A DNA stretch of 64,000 nucleotides from Ampullaceana balthica (GCA_944989445.1 CALYLW010000041.1:940001-1004000); one strand, 5' to 3'; counted from the stretch's first letter, positions 10,784 through 22,218 are shown. Numbers and translations: made by a program. The notes: generated by a model not told the origin, from the sequence alone.

Positions 10784-11192
10784 GCGTAGAGTGAGTCATA
10801 CACTAAGACTATGTTGTAAGGCGCTGTCCAGCAGGAGACGCCGGTTATCCAGGTACTCTTAAGAGTAATCGCAAGCTTTCCAGAAAATGTATGTAAGTTA
10901 GCCACCACATACATATCAAAGTCAAAACTTAGCGTACAGATCAAATAATTGAGCATAAACAGCAATTATTTTTTAATTATAATAATATTATTATTATTTC
11001 CAGAAAGAAACCAAAATTGGGGGTTTCCATTTAAATGTAATACTTTTGCGAGCTTTGAAACTGATGTTTGCAATGTATAAAGCGATATGTACCTTAATTA
11101 CTTCAATGCGGCAATATATCTTATATTTCATATTCACTTTCATCACTTTCATTCATAAAATATATTTTTTATAAATCACATTTTCCTTGTAG

Positions 11193-14100
11193 ACAGCTGC
11201 CTTTTGCAAAATCCGTTCTACAGTCTTAATTGGCTTTGTCGCGACTGCCTTAAAATGAAAAGGTTGACTGGTCTAAAAATTGAAGAGAAGATAATGCTCA
11301 CAGACTCCCAGATTGAGCCACTACCTTATGTGATTGAGGTATGTCACAGTCCTTGTTACATATCTACCCTTTTTATAGGCTACCTTCGCCAACGTTACAT
11401 CTCTTTGTTACATATCAACTTTTTGTTATAGGCTAACTTCGCCTACGTTACACTTTCCAAACTGCAAGAGTCAATAACCAGTAACTACCGGCTACTCCAG
11501 TCCTTCTCGAACAGTTGCTTGTTGTCTAACGTGCCTGCTATACAAAGCATCACTGACATGGTTGAGAGAGAGAATGTCGATCAAATGACCAATCAGGAGG
11601 ACGCCAAGGTCCTCTGGTAAGATTGCTGAAAATTATGACGTCACGTTTAGGTATTGCCATAGCAAACATAGTAAACTATGGTGGTACAGCAAACAAAAAC
11701 CATCGTGACTGATGTCATTAACATCATAAGACTGAACTAATTATTAACTTAACCATTCTACACTAAATGTGTTTATTTAAAAATACCATAATCTATTTGG
11801 CTGCGTGAAATTTTCTTTTGTTTCCCAGAAATGATCCTACATGTGGAAGAAAATCAGAAGCCCCGAGCCTAATGCTCTTCATGGGTCTTCCTGGAAGACC
11901 CTCCCAGCTATCTGCCCCCCAACCCCCCCCCCAGAAAGGGACGTAACAGCTGGGACCGGACCGGAGCGGTCGCTTCTGAAGCGGCCACCTGGGCATTCAG
12001 AACAGAAAGTCGAAAATGCCTCCCACTAAGTTTGGCCTCACGAGGAGGGGTGGAATTTCCCTACTACAACCCCCTACCACTTTGGCGCCACCCCGGCAAA
12101 GCATACGAAATAAAATTATTGATTTAATAATTGTATTTTGTATCAGGATCTAATAAAACAATATTCGCATAATAAATAAAAATGTATATCAGTGTGTAAT
12201 TGACTCTGTAACGCTCTATAAGTGGCCTTGATGATAATTTCATTCGATCTGCATTAAATGAAAAAAAGTTTTATTATTTTGAAAAGTCTTTTACTTTTTT
12301 ATAAATATTTTTAAAAGCCAAACGTCTTTAGTCCCAACAGTTAATTATTAATTTTTTTAAAAATAAAACGGCTCAGGGACGGTCTTAGGAAATTAAAGGC
12401 CTTACGCGAAGTGAATTTGATGGCCCTAAATGTAAAGAATTGTTTTAAATTTCTATGATTCCTGTGCGAGGCCCCCACTAATCCCTAGGTGTCTTCCTAG
12501 TTTTCCCTATGCCTAAGGCCTGCCCTGGGTGGCCTATCTCTAGGAAAGGGATTATCACTATTTTTTAAAATTCAAATCAAGTCTTACTTATTTGCATTTT
12601 TTTCACACTACTTTAACATATGACAAGTTCTTTCATTAACGCATTTTTAGGTTGGTCATCGGGTTCTTTCTAGTCACCAAACTAGCTTACTATCTACTAC
12701 GATTGAACGAGTTTGCAGCGGTTGGGGTTAATGGGAAATGCTGGTCGAGTACGTACTTGCCTCAAGTAAATTTGAATAACAGAAAGTTGGCGAAAAGTCA
12801 CTTTTGGTTTGCCTCTGGTCACACAAATATATTTATTATTTCACACTACGTTTTCATGATAAACTTTTATTTTTTCAGGATCCCAGGCCAGAAAAAATCC
12901 AAAGAATTGCTAAGGAATTTATTTCCCATTGACTCTTACTTTTCACCCAACGGTTTTACTTCTCGAAGGATGGCTTTGATTATTTTAAGCCAGACAAATA
13001 ATTTTGGCAAGGTAAAAAAAATTGTTGCCGTTACTCAAGGTATTTTTGCCCCCCCCCCACCCTTTTCCCCACCCACGATAATTTAAATTTTAAATCTTGC
13101 AGCGCCCCCAACCGATAAATAGATACTATCGACCCCCCACATTTACACTAGATCTCAGCCATATAAAATAGGTACTGCCTCTAGATAGTGCTCTCCTTGA
13201 TACACTTGATCTTTCCCCATATAGTATGGGAAAGGCCTCCAAGATACTCTAGCTCTTGCCTTATGTAATCTAATACCGCCCCCTTGATACTCTAGATGTT
13301 GACACAAATACTCAAGGTATTCCCCAAAACTATTAGGTTTTGCCTTCCGGATAATCTAGATATTTACCAAGATAATTTAGGTCCGGCACTTTTGAAACTG
13401 TAGGTCTCCCCCCCCCATTCCACTCTAGCTACTACCAGTGCTGGATTTACCTATTTGCTAAACAAGCTATAACATAGCCCCACCCCCCTTCTTCGGGGCC
13501 CCCGGATTTTTATAATGTTTCGCACTGACATAGAATATTTGGACTTCAAAAGGGCCCTCATATCTCAAATAGCTTAGGGCCCCATCAAGTCTAAATCCGG
13601 CCTTGGTTACTTCTTCTTGGATACTTTAGATCGTGTCCCTAAATAATCGGTGTTGTTAGCAGATGTTGGTTTTGGATTCGTTGTACAGAATCTCGCAACG
13701 TTCAGTTACTTGTGTTGGATTTGAAATTGGTGTGGTCCCCAGTTATTACAATACCGTTACTCTTTTCGAATTAATTATTATCAATCAATCGTCCCTTGGC
13801 AGATTCACAATATCTTTTATTAGATGCTTTTAAAGTATAGTTAGGTTTCTAATCGACACAAATTAACCTTTGGAACTTGTCACACTCTTCTTGTTGTCAA
13901 GCAACGCTATGGCGTTTCACAGAGTATAATTTTGTTAAAAACGTATCTAACTTCACGCCAAGTTTGCACGGCACTTCAGTGCATTTGGAGTACAGAATTT
14001 TGCTCATCTTTTTGGAATTTGTTCTAGTTTATTTAAGTTTCTATGGTGGATGGGTGCAATACAGCTGATGGATATTCTAGTTAAAGTCAGTCCAATGTAA

Positions 14101-16689
14101 GGTAGTAGTTTATTTTTAAATCCTTCATATTAACTCGTGGTGTCTGGTTGTTTGTTTGAACCCTTGATTTCTTGCTTGTCGCCAAAACTTTTGAACAATT
14201 TTAACCCACTTTCTCGTAAGCTAGCGAGCTGAAATTTTGCAGGCAGTTTTGTACCGATGATAAAAACAATTTGTCAAAATTTCAGATCGATCGCATGTAC
14301 CGTAATTAAATTATTGATTTTTTAGATTATTTTATTTATTCCTATGTATCATGTTATATTTTGAGTTAGAGTGTAAGGGTGCGCATTATATTGAACAACC
14401 TTCCTGTTGCGCAATAAGGTGCGTATTTTATTGACACACTTTTTATAAACATATTCCTGATCGGTGCGCATTATATTAAACATGTTTTACGACACAACTA
14501 CAATTTTGTATTTTTGGATGGTCTTGCGCTGCGTATTATAATGAACATTCTTTTAATTACTTCTCGTACATAAAGGATTTATAGTCAAAAACTTAGTTTT
14601 TTACGTTTTTTTTAAATTATGTTCTTATAATATAAATGTGTAAACATGTATTTTAATAAAGCCTAAAGCATTATTGGATTTTAAATTCCTTCATTAAAAC
14701 GTGTATTCCACGATAATTTCTCATATATTTGTAACTTCTAAGTATTTTCCATCTTTAGTTTGTAATTAGTTATTTGCCGTAAATGAAATTATTTGCATTT
14801 AGCTGTTTATTTTTCTTTGTTACTCTTTGTTGACACTTTTCTGGGGAAGGGGGGGGGAACATACTCCAATTAGTTTACCGTTCTATAAATTCATCTATAG
14901 GTCGTTTTGTAAGATTTTCTTTCTTGATCTGATTTAATTGTTCTATAGATTATACAATCATCCGCTAATAACCCAACTTTTGTTCCTGATGAGATGCTGT
15001 TGCGTGAATCATTTATATAAATAGAAGTTTTAAAAAATATTTTTAAAACGACGTTTTCATAAGCGGACTAAAAAGAAGAAAATAATTTAAAACTTATAAG
15101 TTCAAGTACTTTGATTTAATATGACTAAAAACGTGGGGCGGGCGCTTATGAGGTTTTAATATATGCAGCAGTTCATTCATTCTCTCACTTATATATATAG
15201 ATCTCTCTTTTGCCTTCTAAATTATAAATCTTTAATTTTTATACCAAACACCCGCCCCACGTTTTTAGTCATATTAAATTTAATTACCTGAACTTATAAG
15301 CTTAAATTATTTTCTTCTTTTTAGTTTATAAAAACGTGGTTTTTAAAACCTTTTTTTCACTTCTATTTATTTTATTCTTTTTAGTCTAAGTGTATGCTAT
15401 GGTGAGTTTTGAAGTATTAGTTATGTTCAAATATAATACGCAATGCCCGACAAACATTTATAGACTGGAAATGACTGATCTCCCCTTGATGTTAAACATG
15501 GTTGATGTCGTCGGGGTTGGTGTGAACTCGGCACGTGAATGTAATGTAAACAAGAGCAGACGGGTAATACATATGCTTATATATAGATAAACTAAAAAAT
15601 TCAATAATTTAATAACTGTACATTCGATCGATCTGAAATTTTGATACAATGCATTGTCATCCAAGATCTATCTGTTGTAAAACTTTGAGATCTCTAGGAC
15701 CATCAAAAGTGGTTTAATTTTACGTTAGCAGATTTGAAAAATTGTGGACAGACAAACAAACAGGAACGAAAGTGAGTTAATAAAAACGTGGTAAAAACGT
15801 GGTAATAAATTAGGAAGAGTAGGGGACCTAACACAGTTCCTTGTGGAACTCCTGACCTAACACAGTTCCTTGTGGAACTCCTAACCTAACACAGTTCCTT
15901 GTGGAACTCCTGAGATAGCCGTTGGCGGTGCTGATTTAGATCAATTAATTATTACAGTTTGCTCTCTACCCAAAAGGAAATCTTGGATCCAATGATGTAT
16001 GGGACCAGAGATGCTAAATTATTTAAGTTTTTGGAGTAAAAGGAGTGTTGAACATTATTAAATGTTTTTGAAAAGTCTAGTAGTATTGAATATGTTTGGT
16101 TTTTATTATCAAAGCCTTTTGACAAGTCATCCATTAGACCAATTAATCTTGTTTCACATGATTTGTTTTCTCTAAAGCCACGTTCATAAGGGCACATGAA
16201 ATTACTTTTGTCTAGGTGATAAACTTTACTACTATATATTATGTTCTAGAAATTACAAGTAATGTTGGTAAGTGAAACGGGTATGTAATTACCAGTCATT
16301 GTATCTCTTTTTCCCAATCGAGTTCGCAATCTTGTGGCACTTTACCCTGAAAAAATACTTAAGGGATGGGGAACAGTTCATTGCTTAGTTCTTCGATTAC
16401 TCTAGGTGGTAATTATTGACCCGAAACTTTATCAGTACATATTGCTTACATTATATAAAAAGGAAGACTATACATAAATATATATAATATTACTCTTTTA
16501 ATTATTAATAAAGCTTTTAACTACTTACAGAACTGTTTCATTTTGATTTTGCCTGATAGCGTTTCAAGGAAAAGACCAAACTAATTTACACACAAGGTCA
16601 AGGTTCATCAATGATATATCTTTCTCCAGCCTCTGCTTGCTATAGCGTCTGCAATGATGTGACATTTCATCTTAAGCCAGGACATATCG
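11193..16689 (+). CDS. Unidentified host gene, five consecutive internal exons
   Basis: Exons: 11193-11338, 11432-11616, 12651-12752, 12879-13011 and 16560-16689. Each is flanked by AG and GT (for example TTTTCCTTGTAG at the first, GTAAGATTG after the second, TTTTTTCAG before the fourth, GTGAGAA after the fifth), and the reading phase carries through all four junctions without a stop. The translated stretch is about 230 residues. It has a Cys-rich start (NWLCRDC), a helical middle (ANFAYVTLSKLQESITSNYR), a hydrophobic stretch (LVIGFFLVTKLAYYLL, possible membrane helix) and later SACYSVCNDVTFHLKPG. I do not recognise the family. The gene is incomplete: the first exon enters with a split codon and the last ends in phase 1, so more exons must exist on both sides. 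The phase agreement is the main support. Confidence 0.62.
11367..11447 (+). repeat. Tandem duplication of a splice acceptor
   Basis: TATAGGCTACCTTCGCCAACGTTACA (about 11376) and TATAGGCTAACTTCGCCTACGTTACA (about 11428) are a 52-53-bp tandem duplication covering the polypyrimidine tract and start of exon 2 of the unidentified gene. Use of the upstream copy would add 53 nt and break the frame. Confidence 0.75.
11838..12110. other. GC-rich block of unknown origin
   Basis: A stretch of much higher GC than its surroundings, with C-runs (CCCCCCCAACCCCCCCCCC-like, about 11914-11933) and no convincing exon or terminal repeats. It lies in an intron of the unidentified gene and is probably a repeat fragment. 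Confidence 0.4.
12374..12527. mobile_element. hAT-like MITE
   Basis: Inverted ends CAGGGACGGTCTTAGG and, complemented, CAGGGCAGGCCTTAGG enclose 154 bp without coding potential. No clean 8-bp target duplication. Confidence 0.65.
13090..13430. repeat. Degenerate CTAGAT/GATACTCTAG-type repeats
   Basis: Loose repetition of GATACTCTAGAT-like phrases with C-runs, too diverged to define a period. Confidence 0.5.
13436..13605. mobile_element. hAT-like MITE, family Y copy 1
   Basis: Begins CAGTGCTGGATTTACC and ends TAAATCCGGCCTTG, a near inverted pair. The flanks GCTACTAC and GTTACTTC agree at 6 of 8 bases, consistent with an 8-bp target duplication. The same element lies inverted at 16763-16916. 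Confidence 0.72.
14175..14625. repeat. Dispersed repeat family X, copy 2 (inverted relative to copy 1)
   Basis: Carries the same phrases as 9470-9920 on the opposite strand (GGTGCGCATTATATTGAACA, GCGTATTATAATGAACATTC, GGATTTATAGTCAAAAACTT). Confidence 0.7.
15020..15370. repeat. Foldback element, about 120-bp inverted arms
   Basis: The left arm (about 15022-15143) and right arm (about 15250-15370) are inverted copies, sharing for example AATATGACTAAAAACGTGGG near the loop and AAAAAGAAGAAAATAATTTAA further out, at roughly 85% identity by eye. The loop is about 105 bp. No open frame. Confidence 0.75.
15590..15690. repeat. Dispersed repeat family X, partial copy 3
   Basis: Shares AACTGTACATTCGATCGATCTGAAATTTTGATAC with the copy at 9470-9920, same orientation. 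Confidence 0.6.
15790..16470 (-). pseudogene. Fragment of a GATAA-LINE-like reverse transcriptase
   Basis: The minus strand reproduces the fingers and palm of the RT seen at 6996-9232: ERGFRENKSCETRLIGLM near 16180-16130 and ILLDFSKTF near 16080, with several breaks. At 15822-15910 a 29-bp unit (CACAGTTCCTTGTGGAACTC core) is repeated three times. In the RT frame this is the GVPQGTVLG motif, so the conserved motif itself was triplicated after death of the copy. Confidence 0.8.
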
Positions 16690-16762
16690 GTGAGAATAAT
16701 ATTTTTCAATAATTTCTCAACACATCAATAAGGGATTAGAAGATATAACGTTAGCAAGGAAA

Positions 16763-16916
16763 ATGCTGTAAATTTAGACTTGATGGCGCCCTAAGCTATT
16801 TGAGATATGGCGGCCCTTTTGAAGTCCAGAAATTCTGTGTCAGTGCCAAGTATGAAAAAAATTCAGAGGGCCCCCAAGGCTATAGCTTGTTTAGCAAATA
16901 GGTAAATCCGGCACTG
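16763..16916. mobile_element. hAT-like MITE, family Y copy 2 (inverted)
   Basis: Reverse-oriented relative of 13436-13605, sharing GACTTGATGG.GCCCTAAGCTATTTGAGATAT and the GGTAAATCCGGCACTG end. Confidence 0.72.
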
Positions 16917-17173
16917 TATGCATCAAGCAGTGGAGTTTTATAGGACTGAGCAGCCAAACAGAAATATAAAAATAACTAGTGTATTACCCGTCAAAAATGA
17001 CGGAAGTTTTCACCTGAAATCTATTTATTTTGAAAAAATTCACATTTTTTAGGGCGCCTACGGCGCTGACCTTTTTCAAAAGCCCAACTACCTTGTCCTT
17101 GTTTGATAAATACGAAATATTAAACTTTCTGAAATGTACACAAAGTATTTTATAATAGGGGTTGTAGGGCGCC

Positions 17174-17244
17174 ATGGTTAATTATAAAATCTAAAAACAA
17201 AGGGGGCGGCGCCCCCTTTGTTTTTTTATTTAATAATTAACCAT
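17174..17244. repeat. 71-bp near-perfect palindrome
   Basis: ATGGTTAATTA... on the left and its complement ending TAATTAACCAT on the right meet at a GC centre (AAAGGGGGCGGCGCCCCCTTT). Few mismatches, almost no loop. Able to extrude a cruciform or form a hairpin in RNA. Confidence 0.85.
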
Positions 17245-17874
17245 CATCAAATCCTCTTTTTACATTGATTCCTTTTCCAAAATTAAAATATGAGCGAAAA
17301 CAATGACGTCATAAAATCATTTTTTTTACAGCGCAGCATTAATTTGCACACCTTGTGATGCATTGGTGCAGTAATTTGGTGCGCTGCTTTCTAAAATTAG
17401 TAGCGTCACGGACAGACGTGACTTTGCAAATTATATATGTTTATAGTTAACAGTCCAGTTAAATGGTCATCTGCGGAACCCCTGTGTCCTACATTAAGTT
17501 TGACAACGACGGATAAAGTAGTGACGAAAACGCAGCCCTGAACATGTATAGACACCGGCTGCCCATGAATTTGTGGGAAATCCCCGTGAAAGTGTTCAAT
17601 GAAGTGCGAGAAATGAAGGATATTGTGCCCTCCTCCTAAACACACTCGGAGTCGGAGAACTTCCAAACATAAAACTTAAGGGAAGAGGGGGGTTAAGTTT
17701 AATAAAATAAAAAGTTATAGTTGATTTAATACAATACTATGCTGATTTAAACGATAAATAATATATTAAATTGTTTACTCATTAGCAAAGTCATAAACGT
17801 AATAAATAAAACACCTCATTTATAGATGCATCAATTTTTATTAACATTAAATACAATCTGATATAATTCTATAT

Positions 17875-18330
17875 TTTTTTGCACATTAAATTAACTTTGA
17901 CATAATCATAATTTTTTTTTGAACATCAAATACACTTTACATAATCATACAATTATTTGAACATCAAATACACTTTACATAATCATACAATTCTTTGAAC
18001 ATCAAATACTCTCTACATAATCATACAATTCTTTGAACATCAAATATACTTTACATAATCATACAATTCTTTGAACATCAAATACACTCTAACATAGAAA
18101 TACAATTCTTTGAACACCAACTACACTCTTAACATAATCATTAAGTTATTTGAACATTAAATGCGCATTTACATAATTATACAGTTATTTGAAAATCAAA
18201 TACACACTTTTATAATCATACCGTTCTTTGAACATTAAATACACTCTAACATAGTCATACAGTTCTTTGAACATTAAATACACTCTTACATAATTATGCA
18301 GTTCTCTAAACATTCAATACCACCAGTAAA
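17875..18330. repeat. 38-bp minisatellite
   Basis: About a dozen copies of a 38-bp unit with core CATACAATTCTTTGAACATC, increasingly diverged toward 18330. It lies just 3' of the P450 gene. Confidence 0.88.
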
Positions 18331-18355
18331 ATCATTCAGTTAAGATACCTTAAAT

Positions 18356-18537
18356 CAGTGCTTCTCAAAGTGGCGGTCCGCGGTGTGGGTCCGCGGGCCA
18401 TCCGATGACAGTTTGCAGAAGTTATCATGAAAGAACATTTCGCTACCACTTCAGTACAGGAAAAATAGTTCACCGGTCCCTCTTGCAAAGGAAAAATTCC
18501 TGCCGGTCCGCAATACTAAAAAGTTTGAGAAGCACTG
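18356..18537. mobile_element. hAT MITE with perfect 8-bp target duplication
   Basis: Ends CAGTGCTTCTCAAAGTGG and, complemented, CAGTGCTTCTCAAACTTT. Both flanks are CCTTAAAT, the exact 8-bp duplication expected of hAT. Related copy at 51610-51796. Confidence 0.92.
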
Positions 18538-18602
18538 CCTTAAATAATATGGCATAATATTTTATTTGTTTAAATGTATTGTATTTATTGCTGTTAAAAA
18601 AT

Positions 18603-18690
18603 AAAAATAGATAAACTAGAACAAATTCAAAAAAGAGATGCAGGATTAATTATTAGTTATTAGAGAATATTCAAAATTGACCAGAATAAT
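18603..18690 (+). pseudogene. Scrap of the GATAA-tailed LINE
   Basis: Resembles the 8778-8850 part of the LINE at 6996-9232 (IDKLEQIQKR region). Only about 90 bp, several changes. Confidence 0.65.
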
Positions 18691-18795
18691 TTAAAAAATA
18701 CTATAAAAATAGCAATGGATATGTCAAACTGAAACGAAATGTACAATTTAATTGCTCTGGCGGGAACTTATTATCTGTAACCGAATGCCAGCATT

Positions 18796-21227
18796 TTATT
18801 CTCTTGCTTCTATCTTCACCCAGAGTCCTTCATTAGCTTTAAGTTGGGTCTTGCTAAGGTTGAACGGGTAGACAGTTTTACTGCACGTGACTGGTGTGAA
18901 CTTCTGCAAGACTGTGGCCAGAGCGATCTTTAGCTCCACTAGGGCGAGGCGCATCCCGATGCAGTTCCTCGGTCCCTGCCCGAACGGAAGATACGCGAAC
19001 GGGTGCCGTGCTTGCTTGTTTTCCTGCGTGAACCTCTCGGGATCGAACCTCTCCGGGCTCGGCCAGATCTCGGGATCGCTGTGGATCGCGTAAACGGGGA
19101 CGAGGACTGCCATACCCTTCGGAATGTTCACCCCCTGGATGGTGACGTCCTCCACGCACTGTCTGTCCAGGGCGAATCCCGGGGGCGCCATTCTCATGGC
19201 CTCGCTGAGGCACATCTCGAGGTACTCCAGCTCCTGGATGTTGTCGTAACACGGGGCATCCTTGCCAATCTTATCGTCGATTTCCTTCTGGGCTCTGAGA
19301 CAGCACTCGGGGTGGACAGCCAGTAGAAACAAGGTGAAGGACATGACCGAAGATATGGTCTCCAGGCCGCCAAATATAAGCATGATGGACAGGGACTAGG
19401 AGATAAAGAATTTGAAGTTTCAATAGAAATTAGCCGATTTCATTTAAATATTTATAATAAACTAAACCTAAGTTAACTGATGAATTAAACTCATTAATTA
19501 ACTATTTAAATGCTGCACCAAATTTCTTTATTATTGTTAAAATTATATTTATTATTATTCCATAATAAATTATCATGTTTAAAGGTTTGTTATTTTCCTA
19601 ACATTTGCTTCATGAAAATATACAACGAAAACCAATAAATACGCGTATTATTATGTATTTTAAAATAGTCTTTGTCTTTATTCTACCTGTTGCTAGAAGT
19701 AGTCTATTTTTATACATGTTGTGACCTACTTACATGGAGTTCTGATCTTGTAAGCGGCTCTTTAGTGCTTTCGCCGTCCTCTTTCTCGGCGTTCATGACG
19801 AGATCTAAGAAGTCGTTGAGTTTTCCAGCTGACCCGTCCAGTCGCCTGTCCTCTATCGCCACGTCCACCGCTCTGGCCAAGTACTCCATGGATTTCTTGG
19901 GAAATACAGCTAGCCCCAACGCCCTCAGGACTTTCCCCAGTTCGGGGAAAAATAAGAGCAAGACCAGAAGCAAGATATTGGGATTTGTGCTCTTTCTGGC
20001 CTCCGTCGAAAACTTGTTGTTGGGGTCCCCTAGCGTGTTGATGTCGAGTCCAAAGCCAATGGTGGCGATGACGTCAAGGGCGAAGCAGCCGCAGGCATCT
20101 CTTAGTTCCACCTCCTCCCCGCTCTCCTGCTTCCGCTTCAGGTTTTCCAGAAGTAGTTTAGCGTTACGCTCGACGTGTGGCGCCATTTTCTTGAGCCTCC
20201 CCGAACTGAAAGTAGGGGTGATAATACTTCTGATCCGCTTCCACTTGTCTCCCTTTAGCGTCAGCAGAGTGTCTTTAAAAGGGGCGTCATGCTCCACGGG
20301 GACCCGTCGGTCGGTGAACTGTTTGAAATGCTTGACCATGATGTCCTTGGCCATGTCCAGGTCTTTGACGATGAGTATCGGTGTCCTAATGTCGTACCAT
20401 CCGTAAACCTGGAGGGAGTTGGGTTTTAAGGGAAGTAATCGTTAAATTTATATTTTTATGTACCTTGAAAGTAATTCTTTTTTGTGAGAAATATATTTTA
20501 TTCCATTTTTTTTTGGATAAGGTCCAATACAGATACTCTTATTAACTCTCTGCGCACTCAGTCTTTCGGCAGAACAAATACTCCACATCAACATCAACTA
20601 CTCTCAGCAACGTCAACTACTCCAAAACTACAACAAATGATCCACAACAACAACTGCTCAAAATTAAGACGAAACACATCGTGCCAACATGAACACCAGC
20701 ACCAAGTAGTTGTATTGACTGTCGTTATCAACTAGTACTAGTACATACCGACATCAATAAATTAACACGGTCATAAACTACTATATAATAGCTTCGAAGA
20801 AACATATACACACTTTAAAAGGGCCACACTAGCAACTAAGGGTACACACTATCAAGAACGGCTACACGCTAGCAACACACTTGCAACAACAACTATACAT
20901 ACACATTAGCAACACAACAAAGGCAAAACACTAGCGACAACGATTACACACTGACAAGAAGGCAACACACTTGCAACACCGGCTACACACTAGCAACACA
21001 CTACGGTTACACACCTTGTGGTTCTTAAACAACTTGTACATTTCTGTTTGACATTTGAAAATCCCGTGCTCCACTCCAAGCGCGAAATGTCCGAATAGGT
21101 TGGCACCCGGCGGGATGTCTATTCCCATCTTCTTGAAGGTGTTGTGGCGAGCGGTCATCATTCGGACAAACAGAATCACTGCCAACACCAGGACCAACAG
21201 TAACACCAGCCACGTGACCCACTCCAT
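18796..21227 (-). CDS. Cytochrome P450, CYP3 clan, complete three-exon gene
   Basis: Exons: 21227-21015, 20408-19734 and 19395-18796. All junctions are phase 0 with good sites (AAG|GTGTGT, CCTCCAG|, CAT|GTAAGT, CTCCTAG|), giving 495 residues, the usual length for microsomal P450s. Features: an N-terminal membrane anchor (WLVLLLVLVLAVILF); a proline hinge (GIDIPPG); the C-helix WKRIRS (W-x-x-x-R); the I-helix FGGLETISS, where the catalytic Thr position is kept but the next Thr is Ile; the K-helix EAMR (ExxR); PERFDPERF; and the heme loop FGQGPRNCIGMRLAL with Cys ligand. Overall similarity to CYP3A-like enzymes is clear along the length. These are ER monooxygenases acting on xenobiotics or steroids; the substrate cannot be told. 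The ATG at 21227 is chosen over an in-frame upstream GTG because it opens the anchor. No disabling changes seen. Confidence 0.93.
20560..21010. repeat. Degenerate CA/AC-rich repeats in P450 intron 1
   Basis: Loose repetition of CACACTAGCAAC and CATCAACTACTC phrases inside the 606-bp intron. Confidence 0.6.
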
Positions 21228-22100
21228 GTTTGTGCGCACGGGGCGGTGTACTCTTCGGAATTATGAAGGGCAACAGATCAATTTTTGCACTTGAGCAGTT
21301 TCTTTGTTCTGTTTGTATCAGAGATTTGAATTGATGACTTAGGGCGTGACAAAGGTAAAAATAAATCAGGGATGGCATATAGTTAAAATCATCAAAATTG
21401 TAAATTGAAATAATATGTAGCTTAATGATTGGGAATAATGCCCAACAAAGATAAGTATTTGCCTAAGATTAGACCATATATCATATTGAATTCATTGGTA
21501 GCTGGATGCAATCTCTTTAAAACTGTGCAGTACGTGTGTCATCTTAAAAGCGCCGTTAAAAATGCTTCTTTACGTCAAAAATCAAAGCCCGGAAGTAATA
21601 CAATTTTTTGTTAAGTTTTCTTATAGCGTTTTTCAAGTTATGATGAAGCAATTTATAAGTCGTTGGGAAATAATTTTTTTAAATTACTTTTCTTATCCAG
21701 CACCTTAGCTCCCCCCCCCCACAGCTCCCCAAAAATATATTTATTTTGAAGTGCAATTACGCACCACCCGGGATGCGAGCAACGAAGGCGGTGGTGAGCC
21801 ACTGCTATAAATTATTGTGTATGCCACTAGATAATGTATTATTCCCACAGAGCGTTGGCGTTCATATTAAGCATGCACATATCGATTATGCCTGAGAATA
21901 AGATGCAATACGTAATCAAATTGAAATATTAGCTATTACGTGAAATGACAGTCTTTGTATGCACTACTATTTTTTTTATTCTGGAATATGTTAGTCAGGT
22001 TTTATATTTATTAAAGTTTATATTTACTAACTCTACAATGGACGTTTTAAATACAATACATTAGAAAGCGCAATGCATTACAAGTTACAAGTCAACTTAC

Positions 22101-22184
22101 CTAATTTCAAACCAGTATCACGGCAACAGTCAGTCTTCTACTCAGCACACGGCTGTTCTGTCACAGCTATCTGTACACACTGAC
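22101..22184 (-). other. Candidate untranslated first exon of the P450 gene
   Basis: On the minus strand a TATA-like box (22209-22218) is followed about 30 nt later by a possible start near 22184 and then by a strong donor, TTAG|GTAAGTTG, at 22101/22100. No ATG-led frame of note is present. The acceptor joining it to the coding exon upstream of 21227 was not pinned down. Confidence 0.45.
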
Positions 22185-22208
22185 AGCTTTCAGCCCATGG
22201 GACGCCTG

Positions 22209-22218
22209 TATTTATAAC
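22209..22218 (-). promoter_or_regulatory. TATA box candidate for the P450 gene
   Basis: Minus strand GTTATAAATA, correctly spaced from the putative start and untranslated exon, about 1 kb upstream of the P450 ATG. Confidence 0.45.

Noticed and set aside
16984..17175. 63-codon minus frame starting MAPYNPYYK
   Set aside because: No family resemblance. It lies in a repeat-like stretch with TGACGGGTAATAC and CACGGACAGACG phrases common in invertebrate repeats.
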